Assembly (NCBI GenBank): GCA_001804025.1
Contig: MHFC01000014.1
Coordinates: forward strand, 13,797 to 19,810
Length of the DNA: 6,014 bases
Direction: 5' to 3'
Origin: Omnitrophica bacterium GWA2_52_8
GTDB lineage: Bacteria; Omnitrophota; Omnitrophia; Omnitrophales; Aquincolibacteriaceae
The position numbers and the translations under genes are program-made. The notes beneath the pieces are model-generated. The model worked only from the letters and a program-made list of their open reading frames with translations, was not told the DNA's origin and ran no database searches. This document shows, one piece after another, positions 1 to 6,014 of this stretch. The number at the start of each line of letters is the position of its first letter. Within the stretch, counting starts at the first letter, position 1.

Positions 1-871
1 CCTTTTCATAACGCTCGTGACGGGTCACTAAATAAGCCTCCAAATAAACGCGCGCCAGCAGTGCTTGGTCATAGAGCATTTTTTCAAAGTGGGGGATCCG
101 CCATTTCTCATCGGTGGCATAACGCGCAAAACCACCGCCAAGGTGATCGCAAATACCGCCGTCAGCCATGCAGTCCAACGTCTTGACGGTCATTTCAAGC
201 GACGCCTGATGTCCCGTTCGCGCATAATACCTCAGAAGAAAAGACAAATCATGACTTCTCGGAAATTTGGGAGCGCCGCCGAACCCGCCGTAATCAGCAT
301 CAAATTGAGATTCATATTGGCGGACCGCAAGATCCAGAAGATCCTGCCCCGGAAAACTTTCTTCATGCGCATGACTTTTAGGCTGAATCGCTTCAGTAAT
401 TTGAGCCCCCGCACTTTTGAGCTCGTCCCTTTTTTCTTTCCATAACTGGACAAGACGCGGAAGGATTGTCCGAAGACCCGGACGCCCCCAACCGTCTTCA
501 GGCGGAAAATAAGTGCCCCCGGTAAAAGGACTGCCGTCCGGCGTCATAAAAACGCTTAAGGGCCAGCCCCCGCTTCCGGTCAGCCCCTGCACGATGTTCA
601 TATAAATATGGTCGATGTCGGGGCGTTCTTCGCGGTCCACCTTGATAGAAACAAAATCCTGATTCAGCAATGCGGCGATTTCATCATTTTCGAAAGACTC
701 TTTTTCCATCACATGGCACCAATGACAGGTGGAATACCCGATGGATAAAAAAACCAGTTTGTCTTCGGCGGCCGCTTTTTTGAACGCTTCCGGTCCCCAC
801 GGATACCAATGAACGGGATTATGCGCATGCTGCTGGAGATAAGGGCTCCGTTCTTGGGCCAGATGGTTCAT
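1..871 (-). CDS. DUF255/YyaL-type thioredoxin-domain protein (3' end missing)
   Basis: The frame reads without a stop from an ATG at 871 to the window edge, giving the first 290 residues. Family members usually have some 600-700 residues, so more than half lies outside. Residues 1-165 match the DUF255 thioredoxin-like domain (SPATA20/YyaL family): [18 protein letters not shown] at 9-26, the redox motif C49-H-W-C52, [10 protein letters not shown] at 78-87 and [13 protein letters not shown] at 101-113. The second, alpha/alpha-barrel part then begins with [10 protein letters not shown] (195-204) and [15 protein letters not shown] (243-257), both family hallmarks. There is no signal peptide, so the protein is probably cytosolic. 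The family's reaction is not established; the CxxC and the sugar-epimerase-like barrel suggest thiol redox chemistry joined to a carbohydrate-type fold. The start is supported by AAGGAG nine bases upstream and by the usual N-terminus of the family. It follows the macrodomain gene by 89 nt. Family assignment is firm; function is not. Confidence 0.93.
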   Translation of the reverse strand, partial: MNHLAQERSPYLQQHAHNPVHWYPWGPEAFKKAAAEDKLVFLSIGYSTCHWCHVMEKESFENDEIAALLNQDFVSIKVDREERPDIDHIYMNIVQGLTGSGGWPLSVFMTPDGSPFTGGTYFPPEDGWGRPGLRTILPRLVQLWKEKRDELKSAGAQITEAIQPKSHAHEESFPGQDLLDLAVRQYESQFDADYGGFGGAPKFPRSHDLSFLLRYYARTGHQASLEMTVKTLDCMADGGICDHLGGGFARYATDEKWRIPHFEKMLYDQALLARVYLEAYLVTRHERYEK

Positions 872-880
872 GAAATTTTG

Positions 881-886
881 CTCCTT
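881..886 (-). promoter_or_regulatory. Shine-Dalgarno site of the DUF255 gene
   Basis: The minus strand reads AAGGAG here, followed by a 9-nt spacer to the ATG at 871. It is the best ribosome binding site in the window and fixes the start of the DUF255 gene. I see no convincing -35/-10 pair in the 89-nt gap upstream, so the gene may be read from the upstream transcript. Confidence 0.75.
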
Positions 887-953
887 ACGCCTTGGTTTAA
901 AAAGAAGTCATGCTCGGTTTTTTCGCTGCCATGATACGTCTTGAATTTTAATT

Positions 954-971
954 CGGACGCTCAGCCGTCCG
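954..971 (-). other. Short hairpin over the macrodomain stop codon
   Basis: A perfect 6-bp inverted repeat (CGGACG and CGTCCG, loop of 6 nt) spans the TGA stop of the macrodomain gene. In the minus-strand transcript it is followed by AAUUAAAAUU rather than a U-run, so it is not a standard intrinsic terminator. It could protect the 3' end of the upstream mRNA segment, or be chance. Confidence 0.3.
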
Positions 972-1491
972 CCTGATTCAGTAAACTTTCATAAACCGCA
1001 ACGTCCGGGTCGGAAAAACAAACAAAATAAATCCGATCAAAATGAGGGGCGTACTTGTTACCGGCCGCTAATGCAATACGGGCCGCGGCCTCCTTGGGAT
1101 AGCCGTAAACGCCTGTGCCGATGGCGGGAAACGCGATCGTTTTTAATCCAAGCCGCACAGCCGCTTCAAAACTTGTTTCATAGGCCGATCGCAACAGGGT
1201 TTCTTCGTTTGCATTTCCGCCGCGCCAGACGGGCCCCACCGCATGAATGATTTTTTTTGCCTTTAAACTCCCCGCATTCGTAACAACCGCCTTTCCTGTC
1301 GGACACTTGCCGATGCCGCGGCACTCCTCCATGACTCCGGGTCCGGCAGCCCGGTGGATCGCGCCGTCCACGCCGCCACCCCCCTTAAGCTGGGAATTCG
1401 CAGCATTCACCACTGCGTCCACTTCCATTATCGTAATGTCGCCCCGGACAATGCGAATCGGAGAACTGCTTTTCTTATTCTTGATTTGCAT
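961..1491 (-). CDS. Macrodomain protein, MacroD/YmdB-type ADP-ribose hydrolase
   Basis: The product has 176 residues from the ATG at 1491 and is essentially one macrodomain, close to E. coli YmdB in size. Counting from that ATG, the ADP-ribose-binding signatures are GDIT (17-20), NAAN (29-32), the glycine loop GGGGVDGAIH (37-46) and AFPAIGTGVYGYP (120-132). Asn32 and Asp42 keep the 10-residue spacing of the catalytic Asn/Asp pair in MacroD2 and YmdB, so an active enzyme is expected. Known family activities are deacetylation of O-acetyl-ADP-ribose, a sirtuin product, and removal of mono-ADP-ribose from acidic residues; the real substrate here is unknown. It is probably cytosolic, with no signal peptide. 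A GTG at 1494 is in frame, but the ribosome binding site would touch it, so ATG is preferred. Only 8 nt separate the ATG from the stop of the upstream DCC-LMF gene, suggesting translational coupling. Confidence 0.95.
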   Translation of the reverse strand: MQIKNKKSSSPIRIVRGDITIMEVDAVVNAANSQLKGGGGVDGAIHRAAGPGVMEECRGIGKCPTGKAVVTNAGSLKAKKIIHAVGPVWRGGNANEETLLRSAYETSFEAAVRLGLKTIAFPAIGTGVYGYPKEAAARIALAAGNKYAPHFDRIYFVCFSDPDVAVYESLLNQADG

Positions 1492-1495
1492 CACA

Positions 1496-1500
1496 CCTTT
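1496..1500 (-). promoter_or_regulatory. Shine-Dalgarno-like site of the macrodomain gene
   Basis: The minus strand reads AAAGG, directly after and partly within the TAA stop of the DCC-LMF gene. It leaves 4 nt to the ATG at 1491 but only 1 nt to the in-frame GTG at 1494, which favours the ATG. The short spacer suggests that initiation relies on ribosomes finishing the upstream gene. Confidence 0.5.
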
Positions 1501-3341
1501 TAATACCGCATTCCCCTTGAAACCACAGGCATGTACATGCCTTTACCCTGCCGGTCCCACCAAGCGCCTGTCTTCCGGCGTGTTTCCGGGTCCGTAAAAC
1601 GATACCGGTAATACATCGCCCGGATATATAACGGCGGCTCATCCGGAAAGGGATTGGTTTTCAGCAGCCGCAAAACCGCCGGTGAGTTATCCATGAGTCT
1701 CCGGCATAACACGATAAACCATGGATTTTGTTGATAATTTCCGAGCGCCGCAAACCACATCTGCCAGTCCAGGCGCGGCTGATGCGGCGCAACAAACTGC
1801 GGCGCCTTGTCCGGCCGCTGCGGTTTGTAATGAAACTCATACGCCTTCCAATGAATGCGGTCGGACGACCCTTCAATGATAATTTCGGACCTTTCCTTTG
1901 TCATCACAGCAAACAGACCGTAACCGTTGACAATGTGAAAGGGTTGAGTAGCCCGGACAAGCGTCTTGATCCAATCCGGCCATTCGCCGCGATACCGCGA
2001 GACGCTCAACAAGGGCGGAAATGAAAGTGTCAGGATAAAACACGTCACGATTACAATCACAGGCCGGGGCCATTGGGCCGGCATGCGTTTTTTCTTTGCC
2101 ATGTCAGTTCCCAAATTCGCAAAGCGGCGGATCCAGCCCGGCCAGCACCGGTCATCAAATAACAGCATGCACAATAGAATGGTGAGCAGGTTGAAAAATG
2201 TATAATTGCCGGTCAGCATAACTGCCGCCTGAAATGCGATAAGGGTCCATGCGGCGGCGTATCTTATGCGCCGCGGGGCAAAAATAAAAAAAGGCACGGC
2301 AATTTCAACAAAAAAGACGAGCCCCGCCGTGATCCGGTGGAAGATTTCCGGTGCCTGATGGACATACCAGCTCAAAAAAGTAGGAAGCGGCTGCGTTTCG
2401 TAATGATAGACAAGCGCCGATAAATTTTTCCAGGAATAATCCCCGCTCGCCAGTTTGACCATCCCCGAAGAAAACATCAGGCGGAATAAAAGGCATTGAA
2501 ACAGAAACCGTACGGCCCCCGAGGGTTTCGACCGCGTCATTGATTCCGGGAAAATATGAAACGGTGCCAGGAAAATCGCGAGAAACCCCGCCTCCAGTAA
2601 TAAGTTGTCCCATTGAAAGGAAAGAAAGGGCCCTCCGACTGAAACAATCGACAAGTAAAAAATCCACACCAGCGAAAGCAGCGGGGCCGGAGAAAATCCG
2701 AGGAAGAGACAGAGCGCAAGCACGGCGCCGGCCGCACAAAGACCGACATAGAGAATGTTTGTCGGGCTCAGCCAGGCCAGCGACGGAACGCGCCAATAAG
2801 CGCCGGCCCCCAGCTTTTGATGAACGAACCTTAAAAAATCTCCGGCCGGGGCAATCCCCTCGTTTCCGATCAGTCCGGCAATTTGAACCGCCAGAGACGC
2901 AAAGGCCGCAAAATAAATAAGGGCCAGACCGCGCAAAAAAATCCAGCGGGTCACCTCATACTTTGAGGGCGTTAAATCCGTGCCGTAAAGCAATTGGGCC
3001 GCGTTTGAAAAAAAGATGCGGTTTGACGCCGCAATCCGGTAACACGCTTCGGTAATGGCCGCCACTCCGGGAATTTTCAGATAAGCCCAAAGCAGCCATT
3101 TTTGATGGCCGCCCAGTGCGAACGTGCGGAAAACCGCTTCCGCAGCCCGGTAATGCTTTCCTTCCGGCGTCAGCAGCTGGATCGATTTTTGACAATCACT
3201 TTCCGAAACCTGCGGAAACTTCAGGAGGACATCCTGATACGCCTGATATTCAATTTTGTCCCCCGTAAATTCCCGCCATCGCTCGATCCAGCGTTTGCAA
3301 AAATAACAGTCGCCATCAAATAGAAGGACGGGTTTTGACAT
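1500..3341 (-). CDS. DCC thiol-oxidoreductase domain fused to lipase maturation factor (LMF) membrane protein
   Basis: The product has 613 residues. Residues 1-120 form a DCC (DUF393) domain opening with LLFDGDCYFCKRW, whose C12-Y-F-C15 is the family's redox pair. Residues 130-613 match the lipase maturation factor family (LMF1/LMF2-like): FLSFQWDNLLLEAGFLAIFLAP (239-260), a SGMVKLASGD segment (292-301), YHYETQPLP (312-320), APHQPRLDWQMWFAALG (518-534), NPFPDEPPLYIRA (563-575) and WWDRQ near the end. I count about nine membrane segments near 135-155, 193-213, 219-238, 245-262, 277-292, 334-353, 360-376, 379-396 and 427-445. Basic loops (270-278, 356-360, 404-426) fit a cytoplasmic N-terminus and a periplasmic C-terminal domain. 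Eukaryotic LMF1 helps lipases fold in the ER; the role of bacterial members is unknown. The start has a weak GAG 8 nt upstream and a better GAGGA 13 nt upstream that overlaps the xth stop. An alternative label is 'HTTM-like protein', but the C-terminal motifs point to LMF. Confidence 0.9.
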   Translation of the reverse strand: MSKPVLLFDGDCYFCKRWIERWREFTGDKIEYQAYQDVLLKFPQVSESDCQKSIQLLTPEGKHYRAAEAVFRTFALGGHQKWLLWAYLKIPGVAAITEACYRIAASNRIFFSNAAQLLYGTDLTPSKYEVTRWIFLRGLALIYFAAFASLAVQIAGLIGNEGIAPAGDFLRFVHQKLGAGAYWRVPSLAWLSPTNILYVGLCAAGAVLALCLFLGFSPAPLLSLVWIFYLSIVSVGGPFLSFQWDNLLLEAGFLAIFLAPFHIFPESMTRSKPSGAVRFLFQCLLFRLMFSSGMVKLASGDYSWKNLSALVYHYETQPLPTFLSWYVHQAPEIFHRITAGLVFFVEIAVPFFIFAPRRIRYAAAWTLIAFQAAVMLTGNYTFFNLLTILLCMLLFDDRCWPGWIRRFANLGTDMAKKKRMPAQWPRPVIVIVTCFILTLSFPPLLSVSRYRGEWPDWIKTLVRATQPFHIVNGYGLFAVMTKERSEIIIEGSSDRIHWKAYEFHYKPQRPDKAPQFVAPHQPRLDWQMWFAALGNYQQNPWFIVLCRRLMDNSPAVLRLLKTNPFPDEPPLYIRAMYYRYRFTDPETRRKTGAWWDRQGKGMYMPVVSRGMRY

Positions 3342-3357
3342 CGCTATTTCTCAATCC

Positions 3358-4140
3358 TCAACAGGAGAGATGAATTGACACGGGACAATGGTCCGACCCC
3401 ATGACTTGGGACAATATCGCCGCATCCTGAAGCTGCGGGCGTAAGGCCTTGGAAAGACAAAAATAATCAATCCGCCACCCGATATTGCGCTCACGCGCAC
3501 GGGACATCGGACTCCACCAAGTATAATGGCCCCCATCCTGACAAAATTCACGGAAACTGTCAATAAAGCCCGCTTTCAATATATTTTCAAAGCCATCCCG
3601 CTCTTCGTCGGTAAACCCGTGATTTCCGCAGTTACTTTGAGGATTCGCAAGATCAAGCTCGCAATGCGCCACATTCAGGTCCCCGCAAAAAACGACGGGT
3701 TTCTTTTTTTCCAACTTTTTGACATAGGCAAGAAAATCCGTGTCCCATTCCCGATAGCGGTAGGGCAATCTTTCAAGACCCCTTTTGGAATTCGGCGTGT
3801 AAACATTGACGAGATAAAAAGGGTCGTACTCTGCCGTCAACACCCTCCCTTCTTTGTCATGCTTCTCGATTCCCATCCCGAACGCAACCGAAATCGGTTT
3901 GATTTTTGACAAAAGAGCGACCCCGGCATAACCTTTTTTCTCCGCCGGATTCCAATAGTGCTGATAATCCGGCAGCAGCATATCCAGGCCCGCTTGATCC
4001 CTTGTCGCTTTGACTTCCTGCAGGCACAGGAAGTCCGGGGCTTGGGAGCCGACAAACTCCAAAAAACCTTTTTTCAGAACCGCGCGGATGCCGTTGACAT
4101 TCCAGGAAATAAACTTACGATAATCTTTTTTTACCGCCAT
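3358..4140 (-). CDS. xth: Exodeoxyribonuclease III / AP endonuclease (ExoA-APE1 type)
   Basis: This 260-residue enzyme is full length for the family (about 250-270) and acts in base excision repair. It cuts DNA 5' of abasic sites and trims blocked 3' ends, with Mg2+. The active-site set of the endonuclease/exonuclease/phosphatase fold is complete: N14 in [10 protein letters not shown]42 in LQEVKA, Y114 in VNVYTPNS, D154 and N156 in GDLNVAH, D225 in GWRIDYF, and D250-H251 in GSDHCPV. W222 matches the abasic-pocket tryptophan of APE1. The SWNVNG and GWRIDYF forms resemble B. subtilis ExoA and human APE1 more than E. coli XthA. The ATG is the only reasonable start: an in-frame TAA lies a short way upstream with no other start between. 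An AAGGGG sits just 1 nt before it, an oddly short spacing. The gene lies 94 nt after mutL and 16 nt before the DCC-LMF gene. Confidence 0.97.
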   Translation of the reverse strand: MAVKKDYRKFISWNVNGIRAVLKKGFLEFVGSQAPDFLCLQEVKATRDQAGLDMLLPDYQHYWNPAEKKGYAGVALLSKIKPISVAFGMGIEKHDKEGRVLTAEYDPFYLVNVYTPNSKRGLERLPYRYREWDTDFLAYVKKLEKKKPVVFCGDLNVAHCELDLANPQSNCGNHGFTDEERDGFENILKAGFIDSFREFCQDGGHYTWWSPMSRARERNIGWRIDYFCLSKALRPQLQDAAILSQVMGSDHCPVSIHLSC

Positions 4141-4234
4141 ACCCCTTAGCCCGCAACAAGACGATCGGTTTTATCGATGCCGCTTGAGAATGATATGTCC
4201 GGTCGGAAAAATATCAGCTGCATAAAAACCGCGT
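4141..4234 (-). other. mutL-xth intergenic gap, no clear signal
   Basis: This 94-nt gap holds AT-rich stretches and short palindromes (CAGCTG, ATCGAT, CGATCG) on the minus strand. I find no GC-rich stem followed by a U-run, and no convincing sigma-70 promoter. It is long enough to hold a promoter for xth, but the sequence alone does not show one. AAGGGG at 4142-4147 is the only ribosome-binding-like site, 1 nt from the xth ATG. Confidence 0.4.
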
Positions 4235-6014
4235 TTAAAGTTTGCGCTTAAATTGTTTTTCTAAATCCGAAAAGGAGTATTTCAGGGTCGTCGGACGGCC
4301 GTGGGGGCAGTTAAAGGGATTCTCGCAGTGACCGAGTTGTGCGACTAAACTTTTCATGCTTGCGGCGCTTATCAACTCATGGGCTTTGACCGACTGCCGT
4401 TTGCAGGCAATCAGCGCGGCCGCTTCTTCCTGGTGGCGGTCCAGATGGGTCTTGAGCCTGCCGTCTTCTTTTTCATCCAAAAAATGCCGGAGCATTGCGG
4501 CCGCATTCGCATCCGACAAGACCGCGGGAACAGCCCTTAGAACATAGGCCGCGGGACCGAAAGCTTCCAAATCAAAACCGAATTTTTTTAGATCATGCAT
4601 GGTTTTTTCGAGCCATTCCGCTTGGCGCGGATTGATTTCAAGAATCTCCTCGATCAGGAGTTTCTGCTGCGCAGGCTTCCCCGAACGGAAGGATTTCATC
4701 AGCGCTTCAAAACGGACCCTTTCATGAGCCGCATGCTGATCGATCAGAAGCATCCCCTGCGCTGTTTCCGCGACAATAAAGGTACCGTGAATTTGCCCCA
4801 ATATTTTTGTCACCTGAAGCGAATTTCCGGCTGCAAGAACCGCCTCAGCCTCTTCCGCGACGGCGGGAACTTCATAAGCCGAATCCGCATCCGCAATTGT
4901 TCCCGCTGTTTGTAATTCAAAATCCGTTCCGGCACGGGATGACGCCGGAGAGGGCACTTGCAAAAACCCCGGAAGTCCCGGACTTGATACCCCGCGCCCG
5001 CCGGATGCCGTCCGGCTCAGAGGTGCCGCCGGCAGTTTCATACTTGGAGACAAATCACCCGATTGCGTCAGGCATTCTTCCACGGTTTTACGGATCAGGG
5101 CCTTGATTTGGGGCTCTTGTGAAATTCTGACTTCTTGTTTGGTCGGATGGACATTGACATCGACTTGCTTCAAATCGCAGAAAATAAAAAGAATGCCTAC
5201 GGGATACTGGCCATGCATCATCAACCCGTGATATCCGTCTTGGAAAGCGTAGCTCAGCGCAACGGATTTGATCCACCGGCCGTTGATGAAAAAAGACTGG
5301 CTTTGGCGGTTTGAGCGCGCCAGTTCGGGCTTACCGATGAGCCCCTCAACCTTCGCATAGGCCCCCGAACCTTTGATCTCAAGCATTTTATCCGCTTTGT
5401 CACGGCCCCATAACGCAGCGGCCCTTTCCCGCAGGGTCGCGGAAGGAACAAGATCAAAGACCACCTTGTCCTTGTTTTTCAGGACAAATTGCACATCCAG
5501 TCTTGAAAGCGCCATTTGAGACAAAAAATCCTGGATGTGTCCGAATTCTGTTGTCTCGGAACGAAGAAATTTCCGGCGGGCCGGCGTATTGAAAAATAGA
5601 TCCCGGACCTCGAGAACAGTACCGAAACTGCAGGAGCATGTTTCCTGTGTCCGTAATTGCCCGCCTTCGATCACGATTTCCCAGCCCGAAGATTGCGGCC
5701 GCGTACGCGTCATCATTTTCGTGCGCGATACGGCCGCGATGCTCGGCAAGGCCTCACCCCGGAACCCGAAAGATCCGATGGCATCCAGGTCCTCGGCAGT
5801 TTCAATTTTGCTCGTCGCGTGCCTCTGAAAGGCGAGCTTCGCATCTTCCGGCGGCATCCCCGTCCCGTCATCTGCCACACGGATAAAACTTTTTCCCCCA
5901 TGACGGATTTCGACTTCCACTCTCCGCGCCCCGGCATCCAGGGAATTTTCGACAAGTTCCTTCACAATCGAGGACGGCCTCTCGACAACTTCTCCGGCGG
6001 CAATCCGGTTTGCG
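4235..6014 (-). CDS. mutL: DNA mismatch repair protein MutL, nicking type (5' end missing)
   Basis: The frame runs from the window edge to a TAA at 4235-4237, showing 592 residues. The first visible residues, ANRIAAGEVVERP, normally lie about 10 residues from the MutL N-terminus, so only a short piece is missing. Numbering visible residues, the GHKL ATPase has ELVENSLDAGA (19-29), DDGTGM (48-53), HATSKI (65-70) and GFRGEAL (83-89). FFNTPARRKFL (140-150) and DVNVHPTKQEVR (285-296) follow. A Ser/Pro/Ala-rich linker covers about 320-400. The C-terminal domain carries the endonuclease motif DQHAAHERVRFE (425-436), ACKRQSVKA (536-544), CPHGRPT (569-575) and a terminal EKQFKRKL. H427, E431, C569 and H571 match the metal-site residues of B. 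subtilis MutL. It should dimerise, respond to MutS at mismatches and nick the new strand itself, without MutH. QKLLI at 450-454 sits where the B. subtilis beta-clamp motif lies. Confidence 0.98.
   Translation of the reverse strand, partial: ANRIAAGEVVERPSSIVKELVENSLDAGARRVEVEIRHGGKSFIRVADDGTGMPPEDAKLAFQRHATSKIETAEDLDAIGSFGFRGEALPSIAAVSRTKMMTRTRPQSSGWEIVIEGGQLRTQETCSCSFGTVLEVRDLFFNTPARRKFLRSETTEFGHIQDFLSQMALSRLDVQFVLKNKDKVVFDLVPSATLRERAAALWGRDKADKMLEIKGSGAYAKVEGLIGKPELARSNRQSQSFFINGRWIKSVALSYAFQDGYHGLMMHGQYPVGILFIFCDLKQVDVNVHPTKQEVRISQEPQIKALIRKTVEECLTQSGDLSPSMKLPAAPLSRTASGGRGVSSPGLPGFLQVPSPASSRAGTDFELQTAGTIADADSAYEVPAVAEEAEAVLAAGNSLQVTKILGQIHGTFIVAETAQGMLLIDQHAAHERVRFEALMKSFRSGKPAQQKLLIEEILEINPRQAEWLEKTMHDLKKFGFDLEAFGPAAYVLRAVPAVLSDANAAAMLRHFLDEKEDGRLKTHLDRHQEEAAALIACKRQSVKAHELISAASMKSLVAQLGHCENPFNCPHGRPTTLKYSFSDLEKQFKRKL

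Noticed and set aside
65..445. Plus-strand open frame of 126 codons
   Set aside because: It lies antisense to the well-conserved DUF255 frame, is rich in basic residues, and matches no family I know.
897..932. Possible 11-residue leader peptide between the macrodomain and DUF255 genes (minus strand)
   Set aside because: It has no Shine-Dalgarno, and such a short frame arises easily by chance.
1492..1494. GTG as the start of the macrodomain gene
   Set aside because: It leaves only 1 nt to the AAAGG ribosome binding site, and the adjacent ATG at 1491 has a better, though still short, spacing.
1247..1597. Plus-strand open frame across the end of the DCC-LMF gene and the macrodomain gene
   Set aside because: It is antisense to two clear genes and has no ribosome binding site or recognisable domain.
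2305..2796. 163-codon minus-strand frame inside the DCC-LMF gene
   Set aside because: It is an out-of-frame shadow of the membrane-coding part; the main frame carries the LMF motifs throughout.
4141..4240. Possible intrinsic terminator after mutL
   Set aside because: There are T-runs (GGTTTTT, ATTTTT on the minus strand), but the only stems before them are about 3 bp, too weak for a terminator.
5963..5965. GTG as the start of MutL
   Set aside because: The conserved MutL N-terminal sequence RIAAGEVVERP is encoded in frame upstream of it, so the real start lies beyond the window edge.

Overview
All convincing genes in this window lie on the minus strand, so transcription runs from high to low coordinates. 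In that order they are: mutL (5' end cut by the right edge), an exonuclease III/AP endonuclease gene (xth), a DCC-LMF membrane protein, a macrodomain ADP-ribose hydrolase, and a DUF255/YyaL-type thioredoxin-domain protein (3' end cut by the left edge). I see no plus-strand genes, tRNA, rRNA, CRISPR array, insertion sequence or long repeat. The longest gaps between genes are 94 and 89 bases, so no 300-base stretch lacks a gene.

The window is bacterial. Genes are intronless, closely spaced and partly preceded by Shine-Dalgarno sites. MutL carries the C-terminal nickase motifs typical of bacteria that lack the MutH/Dam system, which argues against an enteric gammaproteobacterium. Base composition looks near half GC by eye. 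A bacterial lipase-maturation-factor-like protein with an N-terminal DCC domain would fit a little-cultured Gram-negative lineage (PVC/Omnitrophota-like or deltaproteobacterial), but this is a weak guess that the sequence does not settle.

Layout from right to left: 6014-4235 mutL; a 94-nt gap with no clear terminator or promoter; 4140-3358 xth; a 16-nt gap; 3341-1500 DCC-LMF protein; an 8-nt gap; 1491-961 macrodomain protein; an 89-nt gap ending in a good Shine-Dalgarno; 871-1 DUF255 protein. The spacing from xth to the macrodomain gene suggests one transcript. The genes at either end could belong to it or have their own promoters.

mutL and xth form a DNA-repair pair (mismatch repair, and AP-site/3'-end repair). 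The DCC-LMF and DUF255 proteins both carry CxxC thiol-redox motifs. The macrodomain protein probably hydrolyses O-acetyl-ADP-ribose or mono-ADP-ribose. The most unusual item is the DCC-LMF protein: a cytoplasmic thiol-oxidoreductase module fused to a bacterial relative of the eukaryotic ER lipase maturation factor, probably translationally coupled to the macrodomain gene. I found no clearly new defence or mobile system.
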